From positions 1,227,526 through 1,291,525 of the forward strand of contig NZ_LT669941.1 in the NCBI RefSeq assembly GCF_900128505.1: 64,000 nt of DNA. Direction: 5' to 3'. Each line of letters opens with the position of its first letter. The first letter of the stretch is position 1. The notes under the pieces are model-generated. The model was not told where the DNA came from. It was given only the letters and a program-made list of their open reading frames with translations, and did not search any database. Positions 26,844-34,407 of this stretch are shown here, piece by piece. Source of the stretch: Parabacteroides timonensis (GTDB lineage Bacteria; Bacteroidota; Bacteroidia; Bacteroidales; Tannerellaceae). The position numbers and the translations under genes are program-made.

Positions 26844-27653
26844 ATGAATAAGATATATAACCTGATTTTAGTATTGTTCACTGCATTGGGTACCCTCCAT
26901 GCGCAAGGTGAAGGAAAAACAATAACAATCCGAACAAATGTGGGGACGATGAAGGCCCAGCTATATGATGATGTCCCCAACCATGTCCGTACTTTCATCA
27001 ACCGGGCACGACAGGGAGAGTTCAACGGTACGCTTTTTACCCGTGTTATCAAAGAATTTATGATACAGGGAGGTGCTCCCGACTCGAAAACAGCTCCTCC
27101 GGGTGCTCGTTGTGGTTTCGGCGACTCGTCGGCCGAGATACTACCAGAACTAAACAGTAAATATTTCCATAAAAAAGGCGCCTTGGCTGCTCCCCGCCAA
27201 AACGATGACGTCAATCCACAGAAGAAATCGGATATGTCGCAGTTCTTTATCGTACAGGGGAAAATATACCGCAACGGAGAGTTGGATACGCTGGAGTTGA
27301 TCGCAAACCAGAATATCCGCAAAAAGGCACTCGACGAATTTTACCGTCCGGAAGCCGTAGAGCTGAAAATGCTGAAACAAAGTAACAAACGGGAATACAA
27401 CAAACGTATCATCACGATCAATGCAAAGATCGATTCCATGATACTGGCCACTCCCGGACATTTGATTTTTACCGACGAACAGCGGAAAGCCTATACGACA
27501 ACCGGTGGTTGTCACCACTTAGATGGCATCTATACGATTTTCGGTGAACTGACAGAAGGCTTCGATGTGTTGGATGTTATTGCCAACCAGCCGAAAGACC
27601 AATATGACCGCCCCAAAAAAGATATCAGAATTATAAGTGTAACCGTAGAATAA
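26844..27653 (+). CDS. Secreted cyclophilin-type peptidyl-prolyl isomerase
   Basis: The frame opens at 26793; the Met at 26844 starts a normal signal peptide ('MNKIYNLILVLFTALGTLHAQ'), 269 residues in all. Cyclophilin motifs: 'TFINRARQGEFNGTLFTRVI', 'FMIQGGAPDSK', and near the C-terminus 'IYTIFGELTEGFDVLDVI'. A Lys-rich insertion of about 80 residues (around 130-210) separates the two halves of the domain, as often seen in Bacteroidales periplasmic PPIases. Role: protein folding in the periplasm. Confidence 0.9.
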   Translation: MNKIYNLILVLFTALGTLHAQGEGKTITIRTNVGTMKAQLYDDVPNHVRTFINRARQGEFNGTLFTRVIKEFMIQGGAPDSKTAPPGARCGFGDSSAEILPELNSKYFHKKGALAAPRQNDDVNPQKKSDMSQFFIVQGKIYRNGELDTLELIANQNIRKKALDEFYRPEAVELKMLKQSNKREYNKRIITINAKIDSMILATPGHLIFTDEQRKAYTTTGGCHHLDGIYTIFGELTEGFDVLDVIANQPKDQYDRPKKDIRIISVTVE

Positions 27654-27665
27654 AATTCATCCAAT

Positions 27666-28055
27666 ATGCTGAAAAGAGATTTAATCATGGTACAGATAGA
27701 AGAACTGGGCAAGATGATTGCCCAGGTAATCTTCAATCGTAATAACAATGCTGCCGGAAAGAACCCGGAGCTGATACAGACTGTTTTCGAGAACCTGAAA
27801 CTGGATCAGGATTTCCTGATGACAACCGCTCCCGACGATATCCTCCGTTTCCTCGACAACGAAGAGAAGAGCGGTATCCTCCGTCTTGAAATCGCAATCA
27901 AGACTTTGATCGAAAGTAGCTACCTGCAACCCAAAGACCAGCCGGCAATGCTCCGCCGGGCAAAAGAACTATTGGAGTATTTGCAGGCACATGACACTAC
28001 TTTCTCATTGGAAAGGGTTAATTTGATGAGTGAAATTGAGAAGATGTTGAGTTAA
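27666..28055 (+). CDS. Small helical protein, DUF6483-like
   Basis: 129 residues, no signal peptide or membrane segment, predicted largely helical. 'MLKRDLIMVQIEELGKMIAQVIF' at the start and a TPR-like C-terminal half ('AMLRRAKELLEYLQAHDTTFSLERV') resemble DUF6483. The function is unknown. It follows the cyclophilin by 12 nt, so it is probably co-transcribed. Confidence 0.65.
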   Translation: MLKRDLIMVQIEELGKMIAQVIFNRNNNAAGKNPELIQTVFENLKLDQDFLMTTAPDDILRFLDNEEKSGILRLEIAIKTLIESSYLQPKDQPAMLRRAKELLEYLQAHDTTFSLERVNLMSEIEKMLS

Positions 28056-28131
28056 TGGGCTATTGTTTCCACCAGCCACTGCTCAATATTCCGGGTCTTG
28101 GAGCTAAAGTTCACTTTTATTGTCCGTTTCA

Positions 28132-28180
28132 AATGAGTAGCCTATCATACGCCCTTCGCTTGTATGATAGGCTACTCATT
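28132..28180. repeat. Perfect 19-bp hairpin
   Basis: AATGAGTAGCCTATCATAC (28132-28150) is repeated in inverted form at 28162-28180 with an 11-nt loop. The outer 10 bp of the right arm (28171-28180) belong to the fimbrillin remnant that continues to 28247. There is no T-tract, so a terminator role is doubtful. Confidence 0.8.
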
Positions 28181-28247
28181 CCGTTAGTGTTTTCCGTCAT
28201 CCGCGTTGCCAATCCATCACTAGTCTACACAGCCGTAAACGTCAGCG
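28171..28247 (-). pseudogene. Fimbrillin gene fragment
   Basis: These 77 bp align without gaps to 29881-29957 inside the fimbrillin gene that starts at 30078 (67 of 77 identical by eye). Read leftward it gives LTFTAV-stop-TSDGLATR-like sequence, with TAG in place of a Gln codon, so it cannot be expressed as is. It is about 1.7 kb downstream of its parent and separated from it by the DUF2442 gene. It is either a decayed extra fimbrillin gene or a small duplicated piece. Confidence 0.8.
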
Positions 28248-28275
28248 AGATGTCTTATTGCAAATAGACAGGCTT

Positions 28276-28515
28276 TTATGCCAAAACACCGTTTTCATAC
28301 AGATATTCGGGTGCAATATCAATCACACCATCTTTCCACTCCAATGTATCCGTAACAGAAAAACTTTTAAATAGAGCCATCTCCTTTAAAGGCTTAAATA
28401 CGGGATAAGTATTTATCAAGGACGTGAAGTCTACCACCTTACGAATACCGTCATTGAATGTCACCAAGATGCGATAACCATCCAAATACTTTGCTTGCAT
28501 TACTTCTTTCCACAT
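28276..28515 (-). CDS. DUF2442 domain protein
   Basis: The frame extends to a TTG at 28533; ATG at 28515 gives 79 residues. 'YRILVTFNDGIRKVVDF', 'FSVTDTLEWKDGVIDIAPEYLY' (core: 'LEWKDGVIDIAPE') is the DUF2442 pattern, a small domain common in mobile or stress contexts and often paired with DUF4160. No DUF4160 partner is visible. The function is unknown. Confidence 0.8.
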   Translation of the reverse strand: MWKEVMQAKYLDGYRILVTFNDGIRKVVDFTSLINTYPVFKPLKEMALFKSFSVTDTLEWKDGVIDIAPEYLYENGVLA

Positions 28516-28696
28516 AATCGTTATTGATTCCAAAAATAAAGAAACTCGCTCACATACGGATGGATTTCGCAGGAATAAATGCCACTTTAGGGATTTTTAC
28601 TCTACCGGATTGAGCTATTTGATTTCGCCTATATTACAGTTGGCAGCCTTAAAAAAAGACAAGTCATTTGCAGAAGACTATGTCCAGCTATAATAA

Positions 28697-28730
28697 AACC
28701 GGGCAGATATGTGGTATATCTGCCCAGGTT
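28697..28730 (-). terminator. Terminator of the second fimbrial operon
   Basis: A 10-bp perfect stem GGGCAGATAT/ATATCTGCCC with a GTGGT loop, extended outward by AACC/GGTT pairs. On the minus strand it is followed by TTTTATT. It sits 53 nt after the end of the last fimbrillin gene of the leftward operon. Confidence 0.75.
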
Positions 28731-28782
28731 CTAATTCTTATAAAACTTTATCTCGTACTGCCATCTTACAAAACATTTATTA

Positions 28783-30078
28783 TCATTTAGGAATATACAA
28801 AATAGAGCGTACTCCAAATGTGAAAGTATTATTATGATTAGTTTGATCTTGCCAGTTACCAATCAAATCAACATCATGGTATCCTTCATCCGAAGCCCAA
28901 TAATGCGCTGTGTATTGACTTGAAGTCACAGTGAAAGCCGTAAAACCAACAGAAGACAACGCATTCAATTGATCGCGCAAATCAAATATAGTTCTCCACT
29001 CGTTGACACTTGGTAAATACCAACCACTTGTGTTCGCTGGTGCTACCGGTTCATAATTCTCAGCCAGCTTTTCTGCCTCACTTCTGTGCGCTCCCACAGT
29101 GTGATCGTAGGCAGCATTGTTCATAGATATTACACGTATTTTGTTAGATTCTACGGCATAGACAATGCCTATACAAAGAGCTTTTTGCTTATCAGTCAGT
29201 TTTTTATTATGACTTTCAAATGTACCATCATAAAAGAAGTAGTCACCAAAACCAATTGTTAAGTCATCTTTAGTCTTTGTTCCGATTGGTTCTAATTTAG
29301 CAGTGATAGTATATGCTTCGCCCGCTACGAAAGACGATATTCCACTGACATTAATCTTCCTTAATCCGTTAATCTTGATTAGTTCTATATCACTCACATT
29401 CATTTGCGGCACAAGACAAGCTTCCCAATATTCTCCGCTACTGTCGACTTTCTTCATTGTGATATCCCCCTCTGCTCCATTACTGCCCCCGACAGTGCCC
29501 TCAGTAATGGAGCAAGACGTGTAGCCTTTTATTATTATCCTATCCACCCAATTTTCCTCATTTCCCTCCAGTTTCACCCGCACCTTGGCTAGTTGATGTT
29601 TAAAAGGCAAAGGAATATTTTCATCATTATACTTTGCTGTGACACCCTGTTCCACTTTCAGCACATACGCAAGCCCATTCGATTGGTCGGCAAGGCTAAC
29701 AGTCTTGTCTGTCGTACTCTGACCTGTAATATTGGAATACCAGGCATTAATCGTTGCCTCATTGGTATTCTGCCAGTAACATGGCTCTTCTGCTGTTGCC
29801 TCACCATTTGCATTCAGCATGTAAGTACCTTCTTCACCTTCACCAATTCGTACCTTTATTTTATCACCTTCACTCCATCGGCTACTCATTCCGTTATCGT
29901 TTTCCTCCACCCGCGTCGCCAATCCATCCCCAGTCTGCACCGCCGTAAACGTCAGCGGATACATTCCTTCAGGCAATGTCGTGCCATCGGTCACCGTTGT
30001 TTCTTCCTGCGAGCAACCGCCTACGAGAAGAGCGGCTGCCAGCAAGGATATTGTTGCTAGTAAATAGTTTCGTTTCAT
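28783..30078 (-). CDS. Fimbrillin with C-terminal DUF1566-like domain
   Basis: Upstream codons to 30267 only read through a GC-rich palindrome, so the ATG at 30078 is chosen (431 residues). The signal peptide ends in a lipobox (LVGGC). The N-terminal domain has fimbrillin marks: 'LTFTAVQTGDGLATRVEEND' with an Arg cleavage-like site, 'SSRWSEGDKI', and 'LPFKHQLAKVRVKLEG'. The last 120 residues ('GWYLPSVNEWRTIF', then 'YWASDE' and 'FGVRSILYIPK') look like a DUF1566/Fib_succ_major-type domain that could be lectin-like. That makes it a plausible tip adhesin. It is last in the operon, and a small fragment of it is duplicated at 28171. Confidence 0.8.
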   Translation of the reverse strand: MKRNYLLATISLLAAALLVGGCSQEETTVTDGTTLPEGMYPLTFTAVQTGDGLATRVEENDNGMSSRWSEGDKIKVRIGEGEEGTYMLNANGEATAEEPCYWQNTNEATINAWYSNITGQSTTDKTVSLADQSNGLAYVLKVEQGVTAKYNDENIPLPFKHQLAKVRVKLEGNEENWVDRIIIKGYTSCSITEGTVGGSNGAEGDITMKKVDSSGEYWEACLVPQMNVSDIELIKINGLRKINVSGISSFVAGEAYTITAKLEPIGTKTKDDLTIGFGDYFFYDGTFESHNKKLTDKQKALCIGIVYAVESNKIRVISMNNAAYDHTVGAHRSEAEKLAENYEPVAPANTSGWYLPSVNEWRTIFDLRDQLNALSSVGFTAFTVTSSQYTAHYWASDEGYHDVDLIGNWQDQTNHNNTFTFGVRSILYIPK

Positions 30079-30130
30079 ATCATTTTTATTATTATCAAAT
30101 ATATTGTCAGAGACCAGAGCAGATACCCTG

Positions 30131-30232
30131 CGCCGTCCGACGCATGAAGCAAGCGCGCCCCGACGCATACGGTATGCGCGCTTCGGCGCACGGAGCATGC
30201 GGGGAACGGCGCATGCTTCGTGCGGGGAACGG
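30131..30232. repeat. GC-rich imperfect palindrome
   Basis: Between an HU-fold gene and a fimbrillin gene lies about 100 bp that is far richer in GC than its surroundings. GCCGTCCGACGCATGAAGC-like sequence at 30133 is inverted at 30209-30232 (GCATGCTTCGTGCGGGGAAC), with an inner GCATAC/GTATGC hairpin at about 30165-30177 and two direct copies of CGGGGAACGGC. It may be a REP-like element or an intra-operon hairpin that tunes expression of the gene downstream. Confidence 0.6.
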
Positions 30233-31024
30233 CTACTCGATGACGGGGCGATCGTCATCGTCGTCATCTTTCTTGCCAGCTACCAATGTGATGGGGTAAA
30301 CCAATGTGCGCATCTCTTTCAGCAAGGTGCTGGCAGAGCTGAACCATGTCTCCACCACCAGCTGATATTCGCCATCCGCCAGGTCGGCTGGCAAGGTGAA
30401 CATCAGGCGGCTGGGATCGTTGATACCCAACTGCGTGAAAGATGCAGCCTCCGTCTGGTCAGCCAAATTGAGCAACTTCACTGCCCCCAGACCGGTACCG
30501 TCGGCTCCTACGCAACGGATTTTCGTACCTTTTACATCCAGCATGCCACCTGCCGTAATCGTACCGTCGGTCTTGCCCGTTGCCACGTCTTTCACCAGCG
30601 AGATACGTGCGCCACCCATACGGCGGACGGTACCGGAGAACTTCGGTTCGACCTTGGCCACCTCCGTACGCATTGCTTGCGAAGGGGTGATATTGACGGC
30701 GCATTTGTTGACTGCCGGGTCTATCACCCCCGTGTCGCCAATGAAAACGCCACTCAATGAGGGAGCATACTGTGCCGAGCCGGTCACGATGGTATAGCCG
30801 TCGCACAGCAACTGGCGAATCTTTTCGTCGATCAGGGTACCGATGTTGACAATCGTATCGACACGGTACTCTGTTCGTTCAGCAGAGATAGCAGCAGCAA
30901 TATCCGCAATCGTCAATGACTTCTTGGTTTGTATCGCTGCCACGTAATCTTCTTTAACGTCTTTGGTCATCATATTCTCAACGAGATCGTACGACCAGAT
31001 GTAATTTGTTTTTGTGTCTGCCAT
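30233..31024 (-). CDS. HU-fold DNA-binding protein with DUF4469-like C-terminus
   Basis: 263 residues, no signal peptide. The N-terminal half (about 10-125) looks like the Bacteroidales HU/IHF-like domain of Bvu_2165-type proteins ('SLTIADIAAAISAERTEYR', 'LCDGYTIVTGSAQYAPSL'). The C-terminal half is DUF4469-like, an Ig-type fold ('GAVKLLNLADQTEAASF', 'MFTLPADLADGEYQLVVET'). It ends in a poly-Asp stretch and the tail DDRPVIE, the same tail as the HU protein at 62416. A DNA-binding protein inside a pilus operon is unexpected; it may be cytoplasmic, or the family may bind something else. It follows the upstream fimbrillin by 78 nt. Confidence 0.75.
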   Translation of the reverse strand: MADTKTNYIWSYDLVENMMTKDVKEDYVAAIQTKKSLTIADIAAAISAERTEYRVDTIVNIGTLIDEKIRQLLCDGYTIVTGSAQYAPSLSGVFIGDTGVIDPAVNKCAVNITPSQAMRTEVAKVEPKFSGTVRRMGGARISLVKDVATGKTDGTITAGGMLDVKGTKIRCVGADGTGLGAVKLLNLADQTEAASFTQLGINDPSRLMFTLPADLADGEYQLVVETWFSSASTLLKEMRTLVYPITLVAGKKDDDDDDRPVIE

Positions 31025-31102
31025 GTTATTGATTTATTTAGTTTATATATGATAGAACGCCCGGTTCGTTCCCTCCGGGCGGGTTGGTTCTGAAATGAGG
31101 GG

Positions 31103-32077
31103 TTACATTTCGGTTTCGCCTGTGTACTTGTTGCTCTCCCCTTCCCACCCGGTAATCGTTGCTGTCACCGTCAGTTCCGTCAGTTTGGCGGTGATGGTGT
31201 AACGGTATCTTTGCCCTTTGACGAAAGTTGTTGCTTCTCCCAACTTGTATGTCAATTCGGTATCATCCGACAAAGTGACACGGATGAAAGCGGTTTGTGC
31301 GTTAAGCGTTTGAGGGATGATAATCGCCTCGTTGAGTTCCGGTGCATCCGTATCAGTTGTCTCGCTTTTGTCGATTAGGATTGCGTTAGAGGTTCCTGCA
31401 TCTATCTCCCCGCTTGGTGCTACCGAAATGTCCTTGCTATCTTTCGACGGCTTGAAAGTTCCTTGCAACTGCGTATTTAGTATTTCCACCTTGGAAATAC
31501 CTTTGTCACCCAAACTTTTATCCTTTATCAACACCACCTCGATTTTCGAAAGGAGATGTTTGAAAGGAAGGGTGATGGCGCCTTTGGCGTCTTTTGCTTC
31601 TTTCTTCGTGTTCGACACTGTTGCATAGAGCAGGTCGGATTTGGCGTAACCACCACCGGTCGTGCTTTGCTGGTCTGTTTCTACTTTATGAGTCAAATCT
31701 CCAGTTGGATAATCAGTAGGCATACTAGATGGTCCATTAATATGAAATGCATAGAGATTGATACTTTCCTCTTCGGCTGGGAAATACATCTCATCGGCAC
31801 CGGTAAAACCGTTCTCTTTGTTAGCCGTTAGTTCTTTTCTATAATATTGATGCGCAGGCTCTGAACCTGTAACACCATCCACATATAGCCAGACCTTTTC
31901 ATTCTCGGCTATTTCCGTATCCAGCCCGTGTGTGGCGCGGGTCAGCGTAGCAACTCCGCTACTTAGATAAAGGCGACCGTCCCATTCCGGGAGTTCTTCC
32001 TGATTGCAAGCGGTAAGCAACAAGGTTACCGCCATCAGATTTGTGAGTAAACAGGATATTCTTTTCATTGTTTTCAT
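31103..32077 (-). CDS. Fimbrillin family lipoprotein
   Basis: The ATG at 32077 (or the one at 32068) avoids overlap with the upstream gene; about 324 residues. The signal peptide ends in a lipobox (LLLTAC). 'YLSSGVATLTRATHGLDTEI' near the N-terminus and 'LPFKHLLSKIEVVLIKD' and 'VKGQRYRYTITAKLTELTVTA' further on are typical fimbrillin elements, closing with 'ITGWEGESNK'. It is likely a pilus subunit, second after the FimB/Mfa2-like gene. Confidence 0.82.
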   Translation of the reverse strand: MKTMKRISCLLTNLMAVTLLLTACNQEELPEWDGRLYLSSGVATLTRATHGLDTEIAENEKVWLYVDGVTGSEPAHQYYRKELTANKENGFTGADEMYFPAEEESINLYAFHINGPSSMPTDYPTGDLTHKVETDQQSTTGGGYAKSDLLYATVSNTKKEAKDAKGAITLPFKHLLSKIEVVLIKDKSLGDKGISKVEILNTQLQGTFKPSKDSKDISVAPSGEIDAGTSNAILIDKSETTDTDAPELNEAIIIPQTLNAQTAFIRVTLSDDTELTYKLGEATTFVKGQRYRYTITAKLTELTVTATITGWEGESNKYTGETEM

Positions 32078-32090
32078 GTATTTGTTATCA

Positions 32091-32888
32091 TTAATCAGCA
32101 TCTCCTTCTACTTCGTCACCACCTAGTTGCCAGTTGGTGACAGAAGATGTTATCTCCATCGTTCCCTCATGCCATTGGATAGAGAACGAATAGGTGTAAC
32201 CGGCTTTGAGCGGCGTCCCCAGGTCGAGTGTTCCTTCTAAGGCGGGCTCGGGCGCGTCCGGTAGGGAATATTGCAATGTGGCGTTCTCTTTCGTTGGTAG
32301 GCAGATGTTTACCCCGCTATTCAACGGATAAGAAGATATGTTTTCAACATTGTCATACTTGTTCGTGAGGGAAATACCGGCATACATATTGGTCAAAGCC
32401 AGTTCGACTCCATCGGGAGCATCCTTTAGTTTCAATTGTAACTGACAAGTGGCAGGTTGCAAGTTTGCCTCATAGGTTGTAGCACCCGATATCTCGACCT
32501 TCTCCAATCCACTAACCATGGCGGGAGAACAAGTCCCACCCTCTTTCAAAGGGATCAAGGTGGAAGCTTTGATATCCGTTGTCGTCCCCGATGCAGGCAG
32601 TTCGAAACCCTCCATACCCGAAAGGGTGACAAACTGATAGCTGCCATTTGCCAAGCGGATGCTCTCGTTGCCGGAGCCGAACGACCGGTTGCAGACACAA
32701 GCGCCATCACCATCGAATACCAACAAAAGATAATCAACAGTTCCCGTTTCTCCACGTGTTGTCAGGGAGACTTCCGCTGTCTCTCCCACCGGTAATGCCG
32801 TATCGTCATCACCGCAGCCCGTCATCAACAAAGGCAGGACGGATAGGGCTGCTCCATATACCAAGTTCTTTATACTATACATTAACAT
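32091..32888 (-). CDS. FimB/Mfa2-like anchor lipoprotein
   Basis: The frame extends to 32945, but the ATG at 32888 (or 32882) opens the signal peptide, about 265 residues. The lipobox is LMTGC. 'DYLLLVFDGDGACV' and 'LANGSYQFVTLSGM' match the Mfa2/FimB family pattern, in which the protein anchors the growing pilus and limits its length. 'YTFSIQWHEGTMEITSSV'-like strands close the domain before 'TNWQLGGDEVEGDAD'. It starts 7 nt after its upstream neighbour and ends 13 nt before the fimbrillin gene. Confidence 0.75.
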   Translation of the reverse strand: MLMYSIKNLVYGAALSVLPLLMTGCGDDDTALPVGETAEVSLTTRGETGTVDYLLLVFDGDGACVCNRSFGSGNESIRLANGSYQFVTLSGMEGFELPASGTTTDIKASTLIPLKEGGTCSPAMVSGLEKVEISGATTYEANLQPATCQLQLKLKDAPDGVELALTNMYAGISLTNKYDNVENISSYPLNSGVNICLPTKENATLQYSLPDAPEPALEGTLDLGTPLKAGYTYSFSIQWHEGTMEITSSVTNWQLGGDEVEGDAD

Positions 32889-32895
32889 ATATGAT

Positions 32896-34185
32896 TTATA
32901 AAATGACTTTCTGACTCTTCTCTCCCATCCGCACGATGTAGGCACCGCTGGGAAGTGTTACCGGCTGCACACCAGTCATCACCTGCACGGTACGCACCAA
33001 TGCGCCGCTAAGGTGGTAGATATACGCTTTCTCCATACGCTCGCTCCGGATATACAGGATGTTGCCCTCACAGTGAAGGCTGAACCCCTTGGCTGCCATC
33101 CCAATCTCCTCGTTGGCAACCGAAGCATTCTGACGGATACCGTCAATCCGGATGGTTATATTCTGCCGCACAAACGAAAGAACGTAGGCACCATCACTGG
33201 AGCGAGGTTTCAACACTTCGCCCCAGTCGGTCGTTACCACCGGCTCGGACTGGTCGTAGTCTTTGTCGAGTGTCAGGTAAAACTTGAAGCTGTTCCACGC
33301 CTCAACCGAGTATGTGCCTGCTACCGGGTCGGTAACAGCCCCTTGCACAGCAGGGAGAGTTATATCGTAATAAACAGGGGTCGGATCAGGACTAGGATCG
33401 GGCAGAGCCTGTTCATGGATGGTAAAACGGATAACGACCTCAGTCGCCGGCATAGTGAAAGTAATGCTATTCGGATCCGTTCCGCCCGTAGCAATCAGAG
33501 GGATAGATTGCCAAGTGCCGTCAGGTGCATAGGCACGAATACTCAACAAACTCAAGCGGCTGGATAGCAGTGTTTGCAGGGTAGCGGTCACTTCTGCACC
33601 TGCTTTTGCCATGTAAGAGGATCCGGAAGAAGTAACCCCCTCTGTCTCAGTAATGGTAATGGTTACTTTGTCGGATGATACGCCGGATGTTTCGATGCTG
33701 AGCGGATAGAAAGATGCGTCAATGCTACCCGATGATTCTATCTGTACATCTATATATACAGGATAGTTGGGCATTTCAAAAGTATAGGTATTTTCCGCTG
33801 TACCCTGTTTAAGCGTTGTTATATCATTCGAACCAAAAGACATTCCAGCAGTCACTGTTGCTCTCTTTCCACCCGTCAAACCATCCAAGGTAATAGTCAC
33901 CGTCTCTCCTATACGAGCCGTTGGCTTATTTACCGTGACAGTTACCGAAGGGTCATTTACTCGGATTTGTACCGTCCCTTCCAGTCCCGGTTGTGCATTC
34001 AGATACGCAGGAATGGATAGAAACAACACAAAAAGCAAAGTTATTATCCTGCTATAAAGAGAGATAGACGATGTAAGCCAGGTAGAAATAGAGTAAATTT
34101 TCGAAGGGAAAAACATGTTTTTAGCATCATTCCATCTTTTACTACTCGAATTTATCCGGGTGAGTTTCAAGCTTTCACAATTCAT
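32896..34185 (-). CDS. Secreted beta-rich protein with a sorting-domain-like C-terminus
   Basis: First gene of the second operon. 429 residues from the ATG at 34185; an internal Met at 34116 is an alternative. The signal segment ('IITLLFVLFLSIPAYLNAQ') ends near residue 65. Three or so Ig-like beta domains follow ('GGKRATVTAGMSFGSND', 'NTYTFEMPNYPVYID', 'NSITFTMPATEVVI'). The C-terminal 70 residues ('GFSLHCEGNILYIR', 'YHLSGALVRTVQVM', 'LPSGAYIVRMGEKSQKVIL') resemble type IX secretion CTDs, or the DUF6383-type tail of Parabacteroides. It is probably a surface protein. Whether the T9SS-like tail is functional is uncertain. Confidence 0.7.
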   Translation of the reverse strand: MNCESLKLTRINSSSKRWNDAKNMFFPSKIYSISTWLTSSISLYSRIITLLFVLFLSIPAYLNAQPGLEGTVQIRVNDPSVTVTVNKPTARIGETVTITLDGLTGGKRATVTAGMSFGSNDITTLKQGTAENTYTFEMPNYPVYIDVQIESSGSIDASFYPLSIETSGVSSDKVTITITETEGVTSSGSSYMAKAGAEVTATLQTLLSSRLSLLSIRAYAPDGTWQSIPLIATGGTDPNSITFTMPATEVVIRFTIHEQALPDPSPDPTPVYYDITLPAVQGAVTDPVAGTYSVEAWNSFKFYLTLDKDYDQSEPVVTTDWGEVLKPRSSDGAYVLSFVRQNITIRIDGIRQNASVANEEIGMAAKGFSLHCEGNILYIRSERMEKAYIYHLSGALVRTVQVMTGVQPVTLPSGAYIVRMGEKSQKVIL

Positions 34186-34224
34186 GGGCTGTATTGACTT
34201 TGTTTTAATAGAACTACGTACGAA

Positions 34225-34323
34225 TTAGGGGACGCAGATGATGCAGACAAGCGCAGAGTCACACAGATAATTAATTAAAATCTGCGTAACTCTGCGCTTG
34301 TCTGCGCTATCAGCGTCCCCTAA
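34225..34323. repeat. Long imperfect hairpin inside the invertible segment
   Basis: Arms of about 45 nt: TTAGGGGACGC (34225-34235) pairs with GCGTCCCCTAA (34313-34323), and a 17-bp perfect stem GCAGACAAGCGCAGAGT (34243-34259) pairs with 34289-34305. It lies between the promoter and the operon and could stop read-through from the flavoprotein gene, insulating the operon. Confidence 0.75.
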
Positions 34324-34354
34324 TACTTTTTTAGCAATTTATTGAATACAAAGC

Positions 34355-34384
34355 CTTGGCTGTAACAAATTATTTATATATTTG
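34355..34384 (+). promoter_or_regulatory. Promoter in second invertible segment, pointing away from operon
   Basis: CTTG at 34355-34358, 18 nt, TATATTTG at 34377-34384 (perfect -7). As it stands, transcription would run right from about 34391, antisense to the flavoprotein gene. After inversion the -7 would lie at 34232-34239 and transcription would start near 34225, about 40 nt before the operon's first start codon. Confidence 0.65.
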
Positions 34385-34407
34385 CTCCCACAACTAACGT
34401 AGTTCTA

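Noticed and set aside
28555..28693. Rightward open stretch ending 'SYLISPILQLAALKKDKS' before a stop
   Set aside because: It lacks a plausible start and promoter. It may be the tail of a lost gene but no family is recognised, so it is not listed as a feature.
30079..30267. N-terminal extension of the fimbrillin gene through the GC-rich palindrome
   Set aside because: It would place 63 Arg/Ser-rich residues before a perfect lipoprotein signal peptide and overlap the upstream gene.
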